Assembly (NCBI RefSeq): GCF_900129685.1
Contig: NZ_FQWM01000008.1
Location: forward strand, 1-64,000
DNA: 64,000 nt
Direction of reading: 5' to 3'
Source: Cognatishimia maritima
Lineage (GTDB): Bacteria > Pseudomonadota > Alphaproteobacteria > Rhodobacterales > Rhodobacteraceae
Part shown: positions 6,953-16,376 of the stretch, one piece after another
Numbering within the stretch: position 1 is the first letter of the stretch
How the letters are laid out: each line of letters starts with the position of its first letter
The notes under the pieces: model-generated
What the model saw: the letters and a program-made list of their open reading frames with translations, nothing else
Database searches by the model: none
What the model was told of the DNA's origin: nothing
Position numbers and translations under genes: made by a program

Positions 6953-8679
6953 TGAGTCAACCTCAGCTGGCGGATCGAAGCGGCGATGGCGGCGAAAGCA
7001 TCTGCGATTTCCAGACCTTGAACATCAAAGTAATGGTTGGCAGAGCTCGCGCAGTTTTGCAGGACGGCCTGTCCTGCCTCGGGCGCTTCAAATCCGATGG
7101 TGAAGACAATTATGCCTTCGGCTTTTGCAGAGTCACAAATCGCTTGTGTCCGTGCATTCTTGGTGGAGTGGCCGACAAAATTGCGAACGCGGTTGTACCA
7201 GTCGCGGTTGGCTTGGTTGTCGTCCATCCAGGGGTAATAGTTGGCATTGCGGTTCTGACGCAGAGACGTCTGCGCCCAAAGGTCCGCATAGGTCAGATTG
7301 ACGGCCTGTCCCGGCTCATCGCCAGCAGCGGTTCCTGCAATCGTCCGGTAGGCGCTGCAGGAGCCATCGACGTCAAAAGACTGGCAGCCATAGCTATCCT
7401 GCGTTTGAGCATAAACGCCATTGCCATAGGCGTGGTCACGCCACAGATTGGCATGCGGCCAGTAGAACATGGCCTCGTCCGTGATCCCGTCGCCATCAGC
7501 GTCAGCTGTGTCTTGTCCGGTGTAGATAGAATAAACTTCCGAAGTCGGGTTCCACCAGATGTTTGAGTTTCCAGAACGGTAGGCGTCATTGATGAAATAT
7601 TGCGAGGTGTTTTGCCCATCGGTCATCAGAACAATGACCTTCAGGGTTTGCGCCTCTGTGTATGCGTAGGGGCGGCCCAAAAAGGCTGGATTGACCTCAC
7701 CATCCGCAATCATTTGGTTGATCGCAGGCTGAATGCTGGCGTCCAGCAGGGCAGTGCCCCATTTCATGCCGACATCAATCGAGGTGTTCCCACCACCCCA
7801 CATTGCGTCGATGAAGGACTTCAGGCGCGTTGCGTCATTTTCAAGGATTACCATTTCGCGGCTATTGTCGCTTGCGTCCACGCAAACTGGGCGAGGCACC
7901 AAGCCCATCGGGCTGTCATCGCGTGCATCGCTGGTGGACCAAGGATCGAAATGCATGGTGCGTGTCAGAGGCGTGCCAAGATCAAGCGACGTGGTCGCGT
8001 AATCCGTTGCCGCGAAGTTCACGCAGTTGGAATAACTGTGTTCCTGAGACAGGTTGAAATGACTGATAAAGGACTCTGGTGCCGACACCTGCGTTGCATA
8101 AGGCACTATGGAAATGGAAAGTTTACCATCTTCGGTCGTGCTGGTCAGCGTATCGACAAAGTCTTTAGCCGCAACCTTGAGGTTTGGAAGGCGATTGTTT
8201 GAATTCATGGACCCGGACACATCCAGGATCATTGAAATCTCGACACCGCCAATGCGCTCTTCGGCACCGGCCTTGGCGTTGACTGTCAGTTCATCCACAC
8301 CTGACAAGTGCATGAATTGCGTGGCAAAAGTGGTGTCAGCCTCTGCAAATACAGTGCGATAGCCGGTACCTTCAGTCACTTGGATATCCCGGAGGTGGTC
8401 CTCCAGATCGGCCTTGTCGAAATAGTCGCTTACAACGGATGCCGGGTCGAGGTCTTGTTCAAGTGCAGCGGCAGCGATCACCGCATGGTCAAGCGTATCC
8501 TGCATCTTGGTGCGGCGCATTTCGGCCATCATGGCGTCGACGCCAATACCCGCGACCATAAGGATGATCAGGAAGATCACGATGCTCAGATAGACCATGC
8601 TCCCCGACTCTTCGCACTGAAAGCGGCGAAGGCGTCGGGTGCATATAGCCCCTCGGCTTTGTAGTGACGTTCTATCCAT
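6949..8679 (-). CDS. TadG-like protein with von Willebrand factor A domain
   Basis: This 576-residue envelope protein has a Tad-like N-terminal helix (about 28-50, starting GSMVYLSIVIFLIILMVAGI). A von Willebrand A domain follows, with the metal-ion adhesion motif DVSGS (D154, S156, S158) and a later MTDGQNTS strand. A large insert holds DADGDGITDE, which looks like a calcium-binding loop. TadG-type proteins assist Flp pilus assembly or adhesion at the outer envelope. The ATG at 8679 has GAGGG six bases upstream; a GTG at 8682 is too close to it. It is the first gene of the three-gene unit. Confidence 0.85.
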   Translation of the reverse strand: MDRTSLQSRGAICTRRLRRFQCEESGSMVYLSIVIFLIILMVAGIGVDAMMAEMRRTKMQDTLDHAVIAAAALEQDLDPASVVSDYFDKADLEDHLRDIQVTEGTGYRTVFAEADTTFATQFMHLSGVDELTVNAKAGAEERIGGVEISMILDVSGSMNSNNRLPNLKVAAKDFVDTLTSTTEDGKLSISIVPYATQVSAPESFISHFNLSQEHSYSNCVNFAATDYATTSLDLGTPLTRTMHFDPWSTSDARDDSPMGLVPRPVCVDASDNSREMVILENDATRLKSFIDAMWGGGNTSIDVGMKWGTALLDASIQPAINQMIADGEVNPAFLGRPYAYTEAQTLKVIVLMTDGQNTSQYFINDAYRSGNSNIWWNPTSEVYSIYTGQDTADADGDGITDEAMFYWPHANLWRDHAYGNGVYAQTQDSYGCQSFDVDGSCSAYRTIAGTAAGDEPGQAVNLTYADLWAQTSLRQNRNANYYPWMDDNQANRDWYNRVRNFVGHSTKNARTQAICDSAKAEGIIVFTIGFEAPEAGQAVLQNCASSANHYFDVQGLEIADAFAAIAASIRQLRLTQ

Positions 8680-9038
8680 CACGATCCCTCAATAATTTCA
8701 CCGCAAAGCCTGCTTGCGCAGACTCTGGGCACTCTCTCTCGGAATTATGTGTTGCAAAGGATTCGGGCTGAAATTTGGCGAAATGAGGGGTTTTCAGGAC
8801 ATTTTGGCCCGGGCGGCGTAACATTGACACAATTCAAAACGCGTTTTGGAAGGTTGCTTTGCGGCCAAAGGCAAGCGTCTCGTCTTTCAATTTCCGCAAA
8901 TAATTCCCGCAGACGTGATCGAAAAAGTTTTCAAATTGACTAAAAAATAGGCAGCCGCCCCTCGCTTCTCTCCTTAAAACCCGGTTACCTTTGGTCATGC
9001 GACCTCGAGTCGCCAACAAGCTTGTCGGGAGGAAAAAG
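8680..9038. other. divergent intergenic region with no gene seen
   Basis: These 359 bases separate the TadG-like gene from glutamate dehydrogenase and must hold both promoters. Two TTGAC hexamers (from 8824 and 8936) have no convincing -10 at the right distance. A TTAA-N7-TTAC near 8974 resembles a CtrA site with one mismatch. The short open frames here lack ribosome sites and look like chance. Confidence 0.5.
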
Positions 9039-10469
9039 ATGAGCGTTAAGAACGAGCCCAGTTTCCGCGAAAGTGTCGACCTCATGTTCAACCGGGCAGT
9101 TGCCCTGATGGACTTGCCGCCGGGACTAGAGGAAAAGATCCGGGTCTGTAATGCAACCTACACAGTCCGTTTTGGGGTGCGGCTGCGGGGAAGCATTCAT
9201 ACATTCACCGGATATCGATCCGTGCATTCGGAACATATGGAACCTGTGAAGGGCGGTATCCGCTACTCCATGGGGGTCAATCAGGACGAGGTCGAAGCGC
9301 TTGCTGCGCTGATGACCTATAAGTGCGCCCTGGTTGAAGCACCTTTTGGGGGGTCAAAAGGTGGCTTGCGCATTGATCCACGTGAATATGAAGAACATGA
9401 ACTGGAATTGATCACACGTCGTTTTGCTTATGAGCTTGCCAAGCGCGACTTGATCCACCCGTCTCAGAACGTGCCTGCGCCCGACATGGGCACCGGAGAG
9501 CGCGAGATGGCGTGGATTGCCGATCAATATTCGCGCATGAATACAACGGACATCAACGCGAAGGCCTGCGTCACAGGTAAGCCGCTAAATGCCGGTGGTA
9601 TCTCTGGACGCGTCGAAGCGACCGGTCGCGGCGTGCAATACGCGCTGCAGGAATTCTTCCGCGACAAACGTGACATCGACAAGGCCGGGATGAGCGGCAC
9701 ACTCGATGGTAAACGTGTGATCGTGCAGGGTCTTGGTAACGTGGGCTACCACGCGGCCAAGTTCTTATCTGAAGAAGATGGCTCTCAGATCGTCGGTATT
9801 ATCGAACGGGATGGCGCGCTGGTTAGCGAGAAAAGCATTGATGTCGATGCGGTGCGTGACTGGATCGTGAAACACGGCGGCGTCAAAGGATTCCCCGGTG
9901 CGACTTACGTCGAAAACGGCGTCAGCGTGCTTGAGGAAGACTGTGATATCCTCATTCCTGCGGCGCTTGAGGGGGTTATTAACCTTTCGAATGCAGACCG
10001 GATCAAGGCACCGCTGATCATCGAGGCCGCGAATGGTCCGGTGACGGCTGGCGCGGATGAAATCTTGCGTGATAAGGGCACCGTGATCATTCCGGATATG
10101 TATGCCAACGCGGGTGGTGTGACCGTGTCCTATTTTGAATGGGTCAAAAACCTAAGTCACATTCGCTTTGGCCGCATGCAACGCCGTCAAGAAGAGGCAC
10201 GCCACCAGTTGGTCATTGATGAACTTCAGCGCTTAGATGACTACCTCGGGGATGCTTGGTCGATGTCGCCGAACTTCAAACAAAAGTACCTGCAGGGTGC
10301 TGGCGAGTTGGAATTGGTGCGGTCCGGTCTGGATGACACCATGCGCACGGCATATCAGTCTATGCGAGAGCGCTGGCATGGGGATGATAAAGTCACTGAC
10401 CTTCGGACAGCGGCCTATCTGGTTTCCATTGAAAAAGTTGCCGCCAGCTACCGCGCCAAAGGGCTTTAG
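9039..10469 (+). CDS. gdhA: glutamate dehydrogenase (Glu/Leu/Phe/Val dehydrogenase family)
   Basis: This 476-residue enzyme should interconvert glutamate and 2-oxoglutarate plus ammonia in the cytoplasm. The catalytic lysine region APFGGSKGGLRIDP (about 101-114) and the Rossmann segment VIVQGLGNVGYHAAKFL (about 233-249) are clear. A later ANGPVTAGADEIL and NAGGVTVSYFEW are family signatures. The start is the ATG at 9039, with GGGAGGAAAAAG before it; an upstream TTG at 8991 has no ribosome site. Cofactor preference (NAD or NADP) cannot be read safely. A strong terminator follows. Confidence 0.93.
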   Translation: MSVKNEPSFRESVDLMFNRAVALMDLPPGLEEKIRVCNATYTVRFGVRLRGSIHTFTGYRSVHSEHMEPVKGGIRYSMGVNQDEVEALAALMTYKCALVEAPFGGSKGGLRIDPREYEEHELELITRRFAYELAKRDLIHPSQNVPAPDMGTGEREMAWIADQYSRMNTTDINAKACVTGKPLNAGGISGRVEATGRGVQYALQEFFRDKRDIDKAGMSGTLDGKRVIVQGLGNVGYHAAKFLSEEDGSQIVGIIERDGALVSEKSIDVDAVRDWIVKHGGVKGFPGATYVENGVSVLEEDCDILIPAALEGVINLSNADRIKAPLIIEAANGPVTAGADEILRDKGTVIIPDMYANAGGVTVSYFEWVKNLSHIRFGRMQRRQEEARHQLVIDELQRLDDYLGDAWSMSPNFKQKYLQGAGELELVRSGLDDTMRTAYQSMRERWHGDDKVTDLRTAAYLVSIEKVAASYRAKGL

Positions 10470-10492
10470 GCTCGGCCTCAAATATCTATGTC

Positions 10493-10516
10493 AAAGCCCG
10501 CTTCGGCGGGCTTTTT
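10493..10516 (+). terminator. rho-independent terminator after glutamate dehydrogenase
   Basis: AAAGCCCGC, a TTCG tetraloop, then GCGGGCTTT with a T run form a textbook terminator 23 bases after the gene's stop. Confidence 0.88.
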
Positions 10517-10570
10517 CAGTTGCAGCCGTTGGCGTGCAAAGGCATCTTGGATCGGCAACAGGAGGTGTGC

Positions 10571-10876
10571 ATGCGTTACATTCTGACTTTGGTTCTGTTC
10601 TTCTCTGCTGGCGGAGCAACTGCCGATGAAGTGGCCGATAAGAAGGCGCAGCAATGCGCGGACCTTGGGGCAATTGTCACGCAACTGGTCGCGCTGCGGC
10701 AGGACGGCAAACGCGAGGCCCGTGCCATCCGCACCCTGACCAAAGGCAAATCGGCTGTGGACGAACAGTATCAGCCGGTGGTGCAATTCCTTTCGGGGTG
10801 GATCTATTCCCTGACAGACGAAGAACTGACCTATGAGCCGGGCCCGAAATACACCGAAGCCTGCCTTGCGCAGTAG
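10571..10876 (+). CDS. small secreted protein, unknown function
   Basis: This 101-residue protein starts with a signal peptide (MRYILTLVLFFSAGGATA, cut probably near residue 18), so it is exported to the periplasm. The mature part of about 83 residues has two cysteines (in QQCADL and TEACLA) that could form one disulfide. It is otherwise helical, with a conserved-looking YEPGPKY near the end. The start at 10571 has a GGAGG site; an upstream start at 10520 would spoil the signal peptide. It sits between the gdhA terminator and dnaG. I do not recognise the family. Confidence 0.75.
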   Translation: MRYILTLVLFFSAGGATADEVADKKAQQCADLGAIVTQLVALRQDGKREARAIRTLTKGKSAVDEQYQPVVQFLSGWIYSLTDEELTYEPGPKYTEACLAQ

Positions 10877-10949
10877 CCGCCGCGTCGATCTGCTCCATTA
10901 ACCAAGACCCGCGCTGGACATGTCGCCAGTCCCATCCATATAGTAGCCC

Positions 10950-12905
10950 ATGAGCCTGACTCCCGCCTTTCTCGATGAATTGCGCAGCCGCACCAGCCTT
11001 GTGCAGGTGATTGGTCGCAAGGTCATGTGGGACAATAGAAAATCCAATCAAGGCAAGGGCGATATGTGGGCGCCATGCCCCTTCCATCACGAAAAAACCG
11101 CGTCTTTTCATGTGGATGACCAAAAAGGCTTTTACTACTGCTTCGGTTGCCACGCCAAAGGCGATGCCATCAACTTTGTGCAGGAAAGCGAAAACGTCAG
11201 CTTCATTGAGGCTGTGAAAATCCTCGCCGACGAAGCTGGGCTTGCGTTGCCAGATCGTGATCCGCGCGCGCAGGCCAAAGCGGACAAGCGCGCCACCCTG
11301 ACCGAGGTGATGGAGCAGGCCGTTCAGTTTTTCCGCATGTCGTTGAAAACGGGCGCAGGGGCCGAAGCGCGGGGTTATCTGGAGCGGCGTGGCATGAGCC
11401 AAGCCACCCAAGACCGCTTTGACATCGGCTATGCGCCAGAGGGCAATCAGCTTTTCAAACATCTGACCGGCAAGGGGATTGATCCCAAGTTGGTGATCGA
11501 CTCGGGGCTGGCTGCGGTGCCCGATGATGGCCGCGCGCCCTATGATCGGTTTCGGGGGCGCATCACCTTTCCGATCCGCGATGCCCGCGGACGCTGTATC
11601 TCGATGGGTGGGCGAGCGCTTGATCCCAATGCACGCGCCAAATATCTGAACGGCCCGGAGACCACGCTGTTTGACAAGGGACGCAGCCTTTACAACCACG
11701 GCCCCGCTCGGGAAGCCGTCGGCAAGGGGCAGTCCTTGATCGTGGCCGAAGGTTATATGGATGTGATTGCGTTGGTAGAGGCAGGCTTTGGCGGCGCAGT
11801 TGCACCGCTGGGCACGGCGATCACCGAAAACCAATTGCAATTGCTGTGGCGCATTTCACCTGAACCGATCATTGCATTGGATGGCGACAAGGCAGGTATC
11901 CGTGCGGCGCTGCGGCTGATTGATCTGGCGCTGCCGCTGATGGAGGCGGGGCAGGGACTGCGCTTTGCCCTGATGCCCGACGGCAAAGACCCCGATGATT
12001 TGATCAAAGCAAAAGGTCCAAAGGCCGTACAGGCTGTGCTGGATCAGGCGCGGCCCATGGTTGATCTGCTTTGGGAGCGGGAGATCGAAGGCAAGGTCTT
12101 TGACAGCCCCGAACGCAAAGCGGCACTGGACCGCACGTTGCGCGATAAGATCAAACTGATCAAAGACCCGTCCATCCGCGCGCACTATGGGCAAGCCATC
12201 AAAGACCTGCGCTGGCAGCTGTTCCGCACACAGGGTGGCGGCGGATTCTCAGGGCGTCGTGGCGCGCGGCAAGGCAAAGGCAAATGGGCCCCAAGCGGTG
12301 CAAAGGGCACAACAAAGGCCTCGCTCGTCGTGTCGGCTGACGAAGCGCGTCGCCGGCATCTGCGCGAAGCGGTGATCCTCGCTGCGATTATTGTGACGCC
12401 TGCCATTTTGGATGAATTCGAAGAAGGGTTGGAGCGGCTGAGCTGCGAGGATAGTGATCATCGCTTTTTGCGTGATCTGCTTCTGCGCCAGGTGCATCGC
12501 GGGGTGTTTGATCTGCGTGGCGTGATCGAAGACGCGATGGGGCCAGAAGCCCTTGATTTCCTGATGGCGCATCCACATGTGCGTATTGCCCCGCCGGTGC
12601 GCCGGCCGGGGGATATAGAATTGGCTCGTCAGACCGTCGCCGAAGAATTGCACAAACTGGCCGCTGATGCCGGATGGCAGGCGGAACTTGCCGAAGCCGA
12701 GGAAGACATTCGAACCGCTTCTGATGAGGCTGTGACTTGGCGGCTGAGCCAAGCCGCCGAAGCGCGTAACAGGGCGTTGCGCAGCCTACAGGAAGATTCG
12801 ACAGAATATGAGGTGGGCGACAACGGTGCGACCATCGACAAAGAAGAACGCGCGGCATTGGACGCGCTGATGGAGAGAATCGGATTTACCAAGCGCGATG
12901 GCTAA
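10950..12905 (+). CDS. dnaG: DNA primase
   Basis: This 651-residue primase makes RNA primers at the replication fork. An N-terminal CHC2 zinc-binding domain is visible (CPFHHEKT around 42 and YYCFGC around 63). The TOPRIM core has VAEGYMDVIAL (about 264-274) and ALDGDKAG (about 308). The C-terminal helicase-binding part is longer and variable. It is directly upstream of rpoD, the common dnaG-rpoD macromolecular-synthesis arrangement, but rpsU is absent, as usual in alphaproteobacteria. Confidence 0.96.
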   Translation: MSLTPAFLDELRSRTSLVQVIGRKVMWDNRKSNQGKGDMWAPCPFHHEKTASFHVDDQKGFYYCFGCHAKGDAINFVQESENVSFIEAVKILADEAGLALPDRDPRAQAKADKRATLTEVMEQAVQFFRMSLKTGAGAEARGYLERRGMSQATQDRFDIGYAPEGNQLFKHLTGKGIDPKLVIDSGLAAVPDDGRAPYDRFRGRITFPIRDARGRCISMGGRALDPNARAKYLNGPETTLFDKGRSLYNHGPAREAVGKGQSLIVAEGYMDVIALVEAGFGGAVAPLGTAITENQLQLLWRISPEPIIALDGDKAGIRAALRLIDLALPLMEAGQGLRFALMPDGKDPDDLIKAKGPKAVQAVLDQARPMVDLLWEREIEGKVFDSPERKAALDRTLRDKIKLIKDPSIRAHYGQAIKDLRWQLFRTQGGGGFSGRRGARQGKGKWAPSGAKGTTKASLVVSADEARRRHLREAVILAAIIVTPAILDEFEEGLERLSCEDSDHRFLRDLLLRQVHRGVFDLRGVIEDAMGPEALDFLMAHPHVRIAPPVRRPGDIELARQTVAEELHKLAADAGWQAELAEAEEDIRTASDEAVTWRLSQAAEARNRALRSLQEDSTEYEVGDNGATIDKEERAALDALMERIGFTKRDG

Positions 12906-12977
12906 ACAATGCGCTTTGGTGAGGAATTCAGAAGAGAATCAGGGTAAACAGTTTGCGAATCAGTGAATCGCGCTACA

Positions 12978-12997
12978 TGATTCGGCAAACCGAATCA
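12978..12997 (+). promoter_or_regulatory. perfect inverted repeat between dnaG and rpoD
   Basis: TGATTCGG-CAAA-CCGAATCA is a perfect eight-pair inverted repeat ending 28 bases before the rpoD ATG. There is no T run. A related GAATC occurs twice just upstream (about 12957 and 12965). It could be an operator for a dimeric regulator or an mRNA hairpin in the rpoD leader. Confidence 0.45.
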
Positions 12998-13025
12998 CTT
13001 ACGCCCTACTTTGCAGGAGCAGCGA

Positions 13026-15008
13026 ATGGCCGCAAAAGACAACGACGACCGCAAGCCCGATGATGATCAGGACGACGACGTTTCCATGGACATGAGCCAG
13101 ACGGCCGTCAAAAAGATGATCGCTGAGGCTCGGGAGAAGGGGTATATCACCTACGACCGTCTGAATGCCGTTCTGCCGCCTGATCAAGTCAATTCCGAAC
13201 AAATCGAAGACGTGATGTCGATGCTGTCTGAAATGGGCATCAACATTATCGAAGACGAGGAAGTCGAGGAAGAAGAGCAGAAATCCACCGCGCTGGTCGA
13301 TACCTCATCAGCAAGCCGTGAAGTGGCGCTGGGCTCTGGTAATCAGGAAAAACTGGATCGTACCGACGATCCGGTACGCATGTACCTGCGCGAGATGGGC
13401 TCTGTTGAGCTGCTTTCTCGTGAAGGCGAAATCGCGATTGCAAAGCGCATCGAGGCTGGCCGCAATACGATGATTGCGGGGCTTTGTGAAAGCCCGCTGA
13501 CCTTCCAAGCGATCACCATCTGGCGTGACGAACTTCTGACCGAAGACATTCTGCTGCGCGACGTCATCGATCTGGAAACCACCTTTGGTGACCAGATGGG
13601 AGACGAAGATGACGAAGAGACCGTCGTGGATGCAGCAGGCGACACGAAGACCGAGAAGAAAGAAAAGGCGCAGGAACTCGACGCTGATGGCAATCCGATT
13701 GCCAATGATGACGACGACGATGATGACGATCAGGCGAATATGTCGCTGGCCGCGATGGAAGCGGCCCTGAAGCCACGTGTGCTAGAAACTTTGGATCGCA
13801 TTGCAGACGATTATGAAAAATTGTCGGAAATGCAGGATAGCCGGATCTCGGCAACCCTGAACGAAGACAATAGCTTTTCGACCTCGCAGGAAGATAGCTA
13901 TCAAAAACTGCGCTCCGAAATCGTGTTGCTGGTGAACGAACTGCACCTGCACAACAACCGGATCGAAGCGCTGATCGACCAGCTTTACGGCATCAACCGC
14001 CGCGTCATGTCGATTGACAGCGCGATGGTAAAGCTGGCCGACCAAGCCCGGATCAACCGCCGTGAGTTTATCGAAGCCTATCGCGGTCGTGAGCTTGATC
14101 CGAATTGGCTTGAAGACATGTCTCAGAAACCGGGGCGTGGCTGGCAGATGTTCATGGAACGCTCTGTCGACAAGGTCGAAGAACTGCGTGCTGACATGGC
14201 GCAGGTCGGTACATACGTTGGCCTTGATATCTCTGAATTCCGCCGCATCGTACAGCAGGTTCAGAAGGGTGAGAAAGAAGCCCGTCAGGCCAAAAAAGAA
14301 ATGGTTGAGGCGAACCTGCGTCTCGTGATTTCCATCGCCAAAAAGTACACGAACCGTGGCCTGCAATTCCTTGATCTTATTCAGGAAGGTAACATTGGCC
14401 TGATGAAGGCGGTCGATAAGTTCGAATACCGCCGTGGCTATAAATTCTCGACCTATGCAACATGGTGGATCCGTCAGGCAATCACCCGGTCGATTGCGGA
14501 CCAAGCGCGCACCATCCGTATCCCGGTTCACATGATCGAAACGATCAACAAACTGGTTCGGACAGGCCGTCAGATGTTGCATGAAATCGGTCGCGAACCG
14601 ACGCCAGAAGAATTGGCCGAAAAGCTGCAGATGCCGCTTGAGAAAGTGCGCAAGGTGATGAAAATCGCCAAAGAGCCGATTTCCTTGGAGACCCCAATCG
14701 GGGATGAGGAAGACAGTCAACTCGGTGATTTCATCGAAGACAAAAACGCGGTTCTGCCACTGGATTCTGCCATTCAGGAAAACCTGAAGGAAACCACGAC
14801 CCGCGTTCTGGCCTCTCTGACACCACGCGAGGAACGCGTTCTGCGGATGCGTTTTGGCATCGGGATGAACACCGACCACACATTGGAAGAGGTTGGTCAG
14901 CAGTTCAGCGTGACCCGCGAACGTATCCGCCAAATCGAAGCGAAAGCCTTGCGGAAGCTGAAACACCCAAGCCGCAGCCGCAAACTGCGCAGTTTCTTGG
15001 ATCAATAA
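13026..15008 (+). CDS. rpoD: RNA polymerase primary sigma factor (sigma-70)
   Basis: This 660-residue housekeeping sigma factor directs RNA polymerase to vegetative promoters. Region 1.1 is at the N-terminus, and region 1.2 includes [13 protein letters not shown] long acidic non-conserved region contains eight aspartates in a row near residue 229. Region 2 follows ([20 protein letters not shown], then [13 protein letters not shown]), and region 4 has the helix-turn-helix [17 protein letters not shown] near the C-terminus. The ATG at 13026 has GGAG six bases before it. A terminator follows. Confidence 0.97.
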   Translation: MAAKDNDDRKPDDDQDDDVSMDMSQTAVKKMIAEAREKGYITYDRLNAVLPPDQVNSEQIEDVMSMLSEMGINIIEDEEVEEEEQKSTALVDTSSASREVALGSGNQEKLDRTDDPVRMYLREMGSVELLSREGEIAIAKRIEAGRNTMIAGLCESPLTFQAITIWRDELLTEDILLRDVIDLETTFGDQMGDEDDEETVVDAAGDTKTEKKEKAQELDADGNPIANDDDDDDDDQANMSLAAMEAALKPRVLETLDRIADDYEKLSEMQDSRISATLNEDNSFSTSQEDSYQKLRSEIVLLVNELHLHNNRIEALIDQLYGINRRVMSIDSAMVKLADQARINRREFIEAYRGRELDPNWLEDMSQKPGRGWQMFMERSVDKVEELRADMAQVGTYVGLDISEFRRIVQQVQKGEKEARQAKKEMVEANLRLVISIAKKYTNRGLQFLDLIQEGNIGLMKAVDKFEYRRGYKFSTYATWWIRQAITRSIADQARTIRIPVHMIETINKLVRTGRQMLHEIGREPTPEELAEKLQMPLEKVRKVMKIAKEPISLETPIGDEEDSQLGDFIEDKNAVLPLDSAIQENLKETTTRVLASLTPREERVLRMRFGIGMNTDHTLEEVGQQFSVTRERIRQIEAKALRKLKHPSRSRKLRSFLDQ

Positions 15009-15015
15009 GACCTTG

Positions 15016-15049
15016 CCGCCTCCGATCTCATCGGGGGCGGTTTGCTTTT
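15016..15049 (+). terminator. rho-independent terminator after rpoD
   Basis: CCGCCTCCGAT and ATCGGGGGCGG form an 11-pair stem (one T-G pair) around a three-base loop, followed by TTTGCTTTT. The ribosome site of the next gene begins right after, so read-through could still express it. Confidence 0.8.
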
Positions 15050-15061
15050 GAGGAGAAAACG

Positions 15062-15328
15062 ATGTCCCTGTTGAAAAAACTCTTCGGCAGTTCCGCCCCC
15101 AAAGCGCCCGAACCGGAAACGCACAAGGGGTTCCTGATTTTCCCGGATTCACAGGCCGAAGGCAGCAACTACCGCCTTGGCGCGCGGATCGAGAAAGAAA
15201 TCGGCGGCGCGCTTAAGACACACCACATGATCCGTGCAGATACCTTCCAAACGGTCGACGCCGCCAACGAAGCTGCCGTGCGCAAGGCAAAGACGCTGAT
15301 CGATCAGATGGGCGAGCGGCTGTTCTGA
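15062..15328 (+). CDS. HlyU-family protein
   Basis: This 88-residue protein matches the HlyU family by its C-terminal pattern HHMIRADTFQTVDAANEAA followed by KAKTLIDQMGERLF, and by the early HKGFLIFPDSQAEG. In Vibrio, HlyU-type proteins act as small winged-helix transcription activators. In Rhodobacterales the role is not established, and this copy is short, so a regulatory role is inference. It has an AGGAG ribosome site and lies directly behind rpoD. Confidence 0.75.
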   Translation: MSLLKKLFGSSAPKAPEPETHKGFLIFPDSQAEGSNYRLGARIEKEIGGALKTHHMIRADTFQTVDAANEAAVRKAKTLIDQMGERLF

Positions 15329-15365
15329 GGGCCGACTGGCAAGACGCTGAGAGGAGAGAGCAGTG

Positions 15366-15788
15366 ATGCAGACTCGGTTTGACCTCTCAACCTCCGGTCA
15401 AGGTCTCTATGAATTCACGCGTGATGTTGTGCGTTGGGTCGCCGATCAGGGTGTGGAACAGGGGCTGCTGACGCTCTTTGTGCGCCACACGTCCTGTTCT
15501 TTGCTCATACAGGAAAACGCCGATCCAGAGGTGCAGACGGACCTGCGCAATTTCTTTCATCGTTTGGTGCCGCCAACGACGGACCTGTCGATGTCCTATC
15601 TGACGCATACGTATGAAGGCCCGGACGATATGCCCGCCCATATCAAGGCGGCGATGATGCCCGTCAGTTTGTCGATCCCGGTTGCCGATGGCCGGCCTGT
15701 GCTGGGCACCTGGCAGGGGATTTACCTGTTTGAACATCGCAATGCGCCACACCATCGGCAGGTTGTGGCACATCTGACGCCCAGTTAA
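15366..15788 (+). CDS. YjbQ family protein (UPF0047)
   Basis: This 140-residue protein belongs to the YjbQ/UPF0047 family. The signature stretch LLTLFVRHTSCSLLIQENAD (about 33-52) and the C-terminal LGTWQGIYLFEHRN are clear. Members form trimers and have weak thiamine-phosphate-synthase activity in E. coli; the true role is unknown. I prefer ATG 15366, nine bases after AGGAGA, over the GTG at 15363. It follows the HlyU-like gene on the same strand. Confidence 0.9.
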   Translation: MQTRFDLSTSGQGLYEFTRDVVRWVADQGVEQGLLTLFVRHTSCSLLIQENADPEVQTDLRNFFHRLVPPTTDLSMSYLTHTYEGPDDMPAHIKAAMMPVSLSIPVADGRPVLGTWQGIYLFEHRNAPHHRQVVAHLTPS

Positions 15789-15908
15789 CGCATGATTTAG
15801 GGGCTGCATTTCCCCACTACCCAAACCCTAGCGATCCCCCTATAGTGGCTGTGGATAACTTTGGCATCAGCCCAAAGGCACGCGGCTTTAGAACTGTGGG
15901 GGACCGTC

Positions 15909-16376
15909 ATGCGCTGCCCGTTTTGCGGAAATATCGATACTCAGGTAAAAGACTCGCGCCCTGCGGAGGATCACGTTTCGATCCGGCGGCGGCGTTTCTG
16001 CCCGGCCTGCGGTGGACGTTTCACCACCTACGAACGCGTGCAGCTGCGCGATCTGGTCGTCGTGAAATCAAATGGCCGTCGAGAGGACTTTGATCGCGAC
16101 AAGTTGGAGCGGTCGATCCGCATTTCCATGCAGAAACGCCCGGTTGAGCCAGAACGCATTGATCAGATGATTTCAGGTATCGTCAGACGTCTGGAAAGCA
16201 TGGGCGAGACGGATATACAGTCAAAGCAAATCGGTGAGATCGTGATGGAGGCCTTGGCCCGGATCGACACCGTGGCCTATGTGCGATTTGCCAGTGTTTA
16301 CAAGAACTTCCAAGCCGCAGATGACTTTGATAAATTCGTGTCCGAACTGCGACCGAACGTGAAGACGGAAGAGTGA
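15909..16376 (+). CDS. nrdR: transcriptional repressor NrdR
   Basis: This 155-residue protein has an N-terminal zinc ribbon (MRCPFCGN and [14 protein letters not shown]) and an ATP-cone domain ([16 protein letters not shown] onward). NrdR senses ATP/dATP and represses ribonucleotide reductase genes by binding NrdR boxes; none was noticed in this window. The start at 15909 is fixed by the conserved MRCPFC start. Its TGA overlaps the GTG of ribD, so the two are translationally coupled at the head of the riboflavin group. Confidence 0.95.
   Translation: MRCPFCGNIDTQVKDSRPAEDHVSIRRRRFCPACGGRFTTYERVQLRDLVVVKSNGRREDFDRDKLERSIRISMQKRPVEPERIDQMISGIVRRLESMGETDIQSKQIGEIVMEALARIDTVAYVRFASVYKNFQAADDFDKFVSELRPNVKTEE

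Noticed and set aside
8824-8860. TTGACA promoter hexamer in the tadG-gdhA gap
   Set aside because: No TATAAT-like hexamer at 16-18 bases, so a promoter cannot be supported.
8974-8988. CtrA-like site TTAA-N7-TTAC upstream of glutamate dehydrogenase
   Set aside because: One mismatch to TTAA-N7-TTAA in a short, AT-biased motif; expected by chance and no cell-cycle context.
13782-15152. 456-codon open frame on the minus strand opposite rpoD
   Set aside because: It lies entirely against the well-conserved rpoD sequence, has no recognisable domain and is explained by codon bias in GC-rich DNA.
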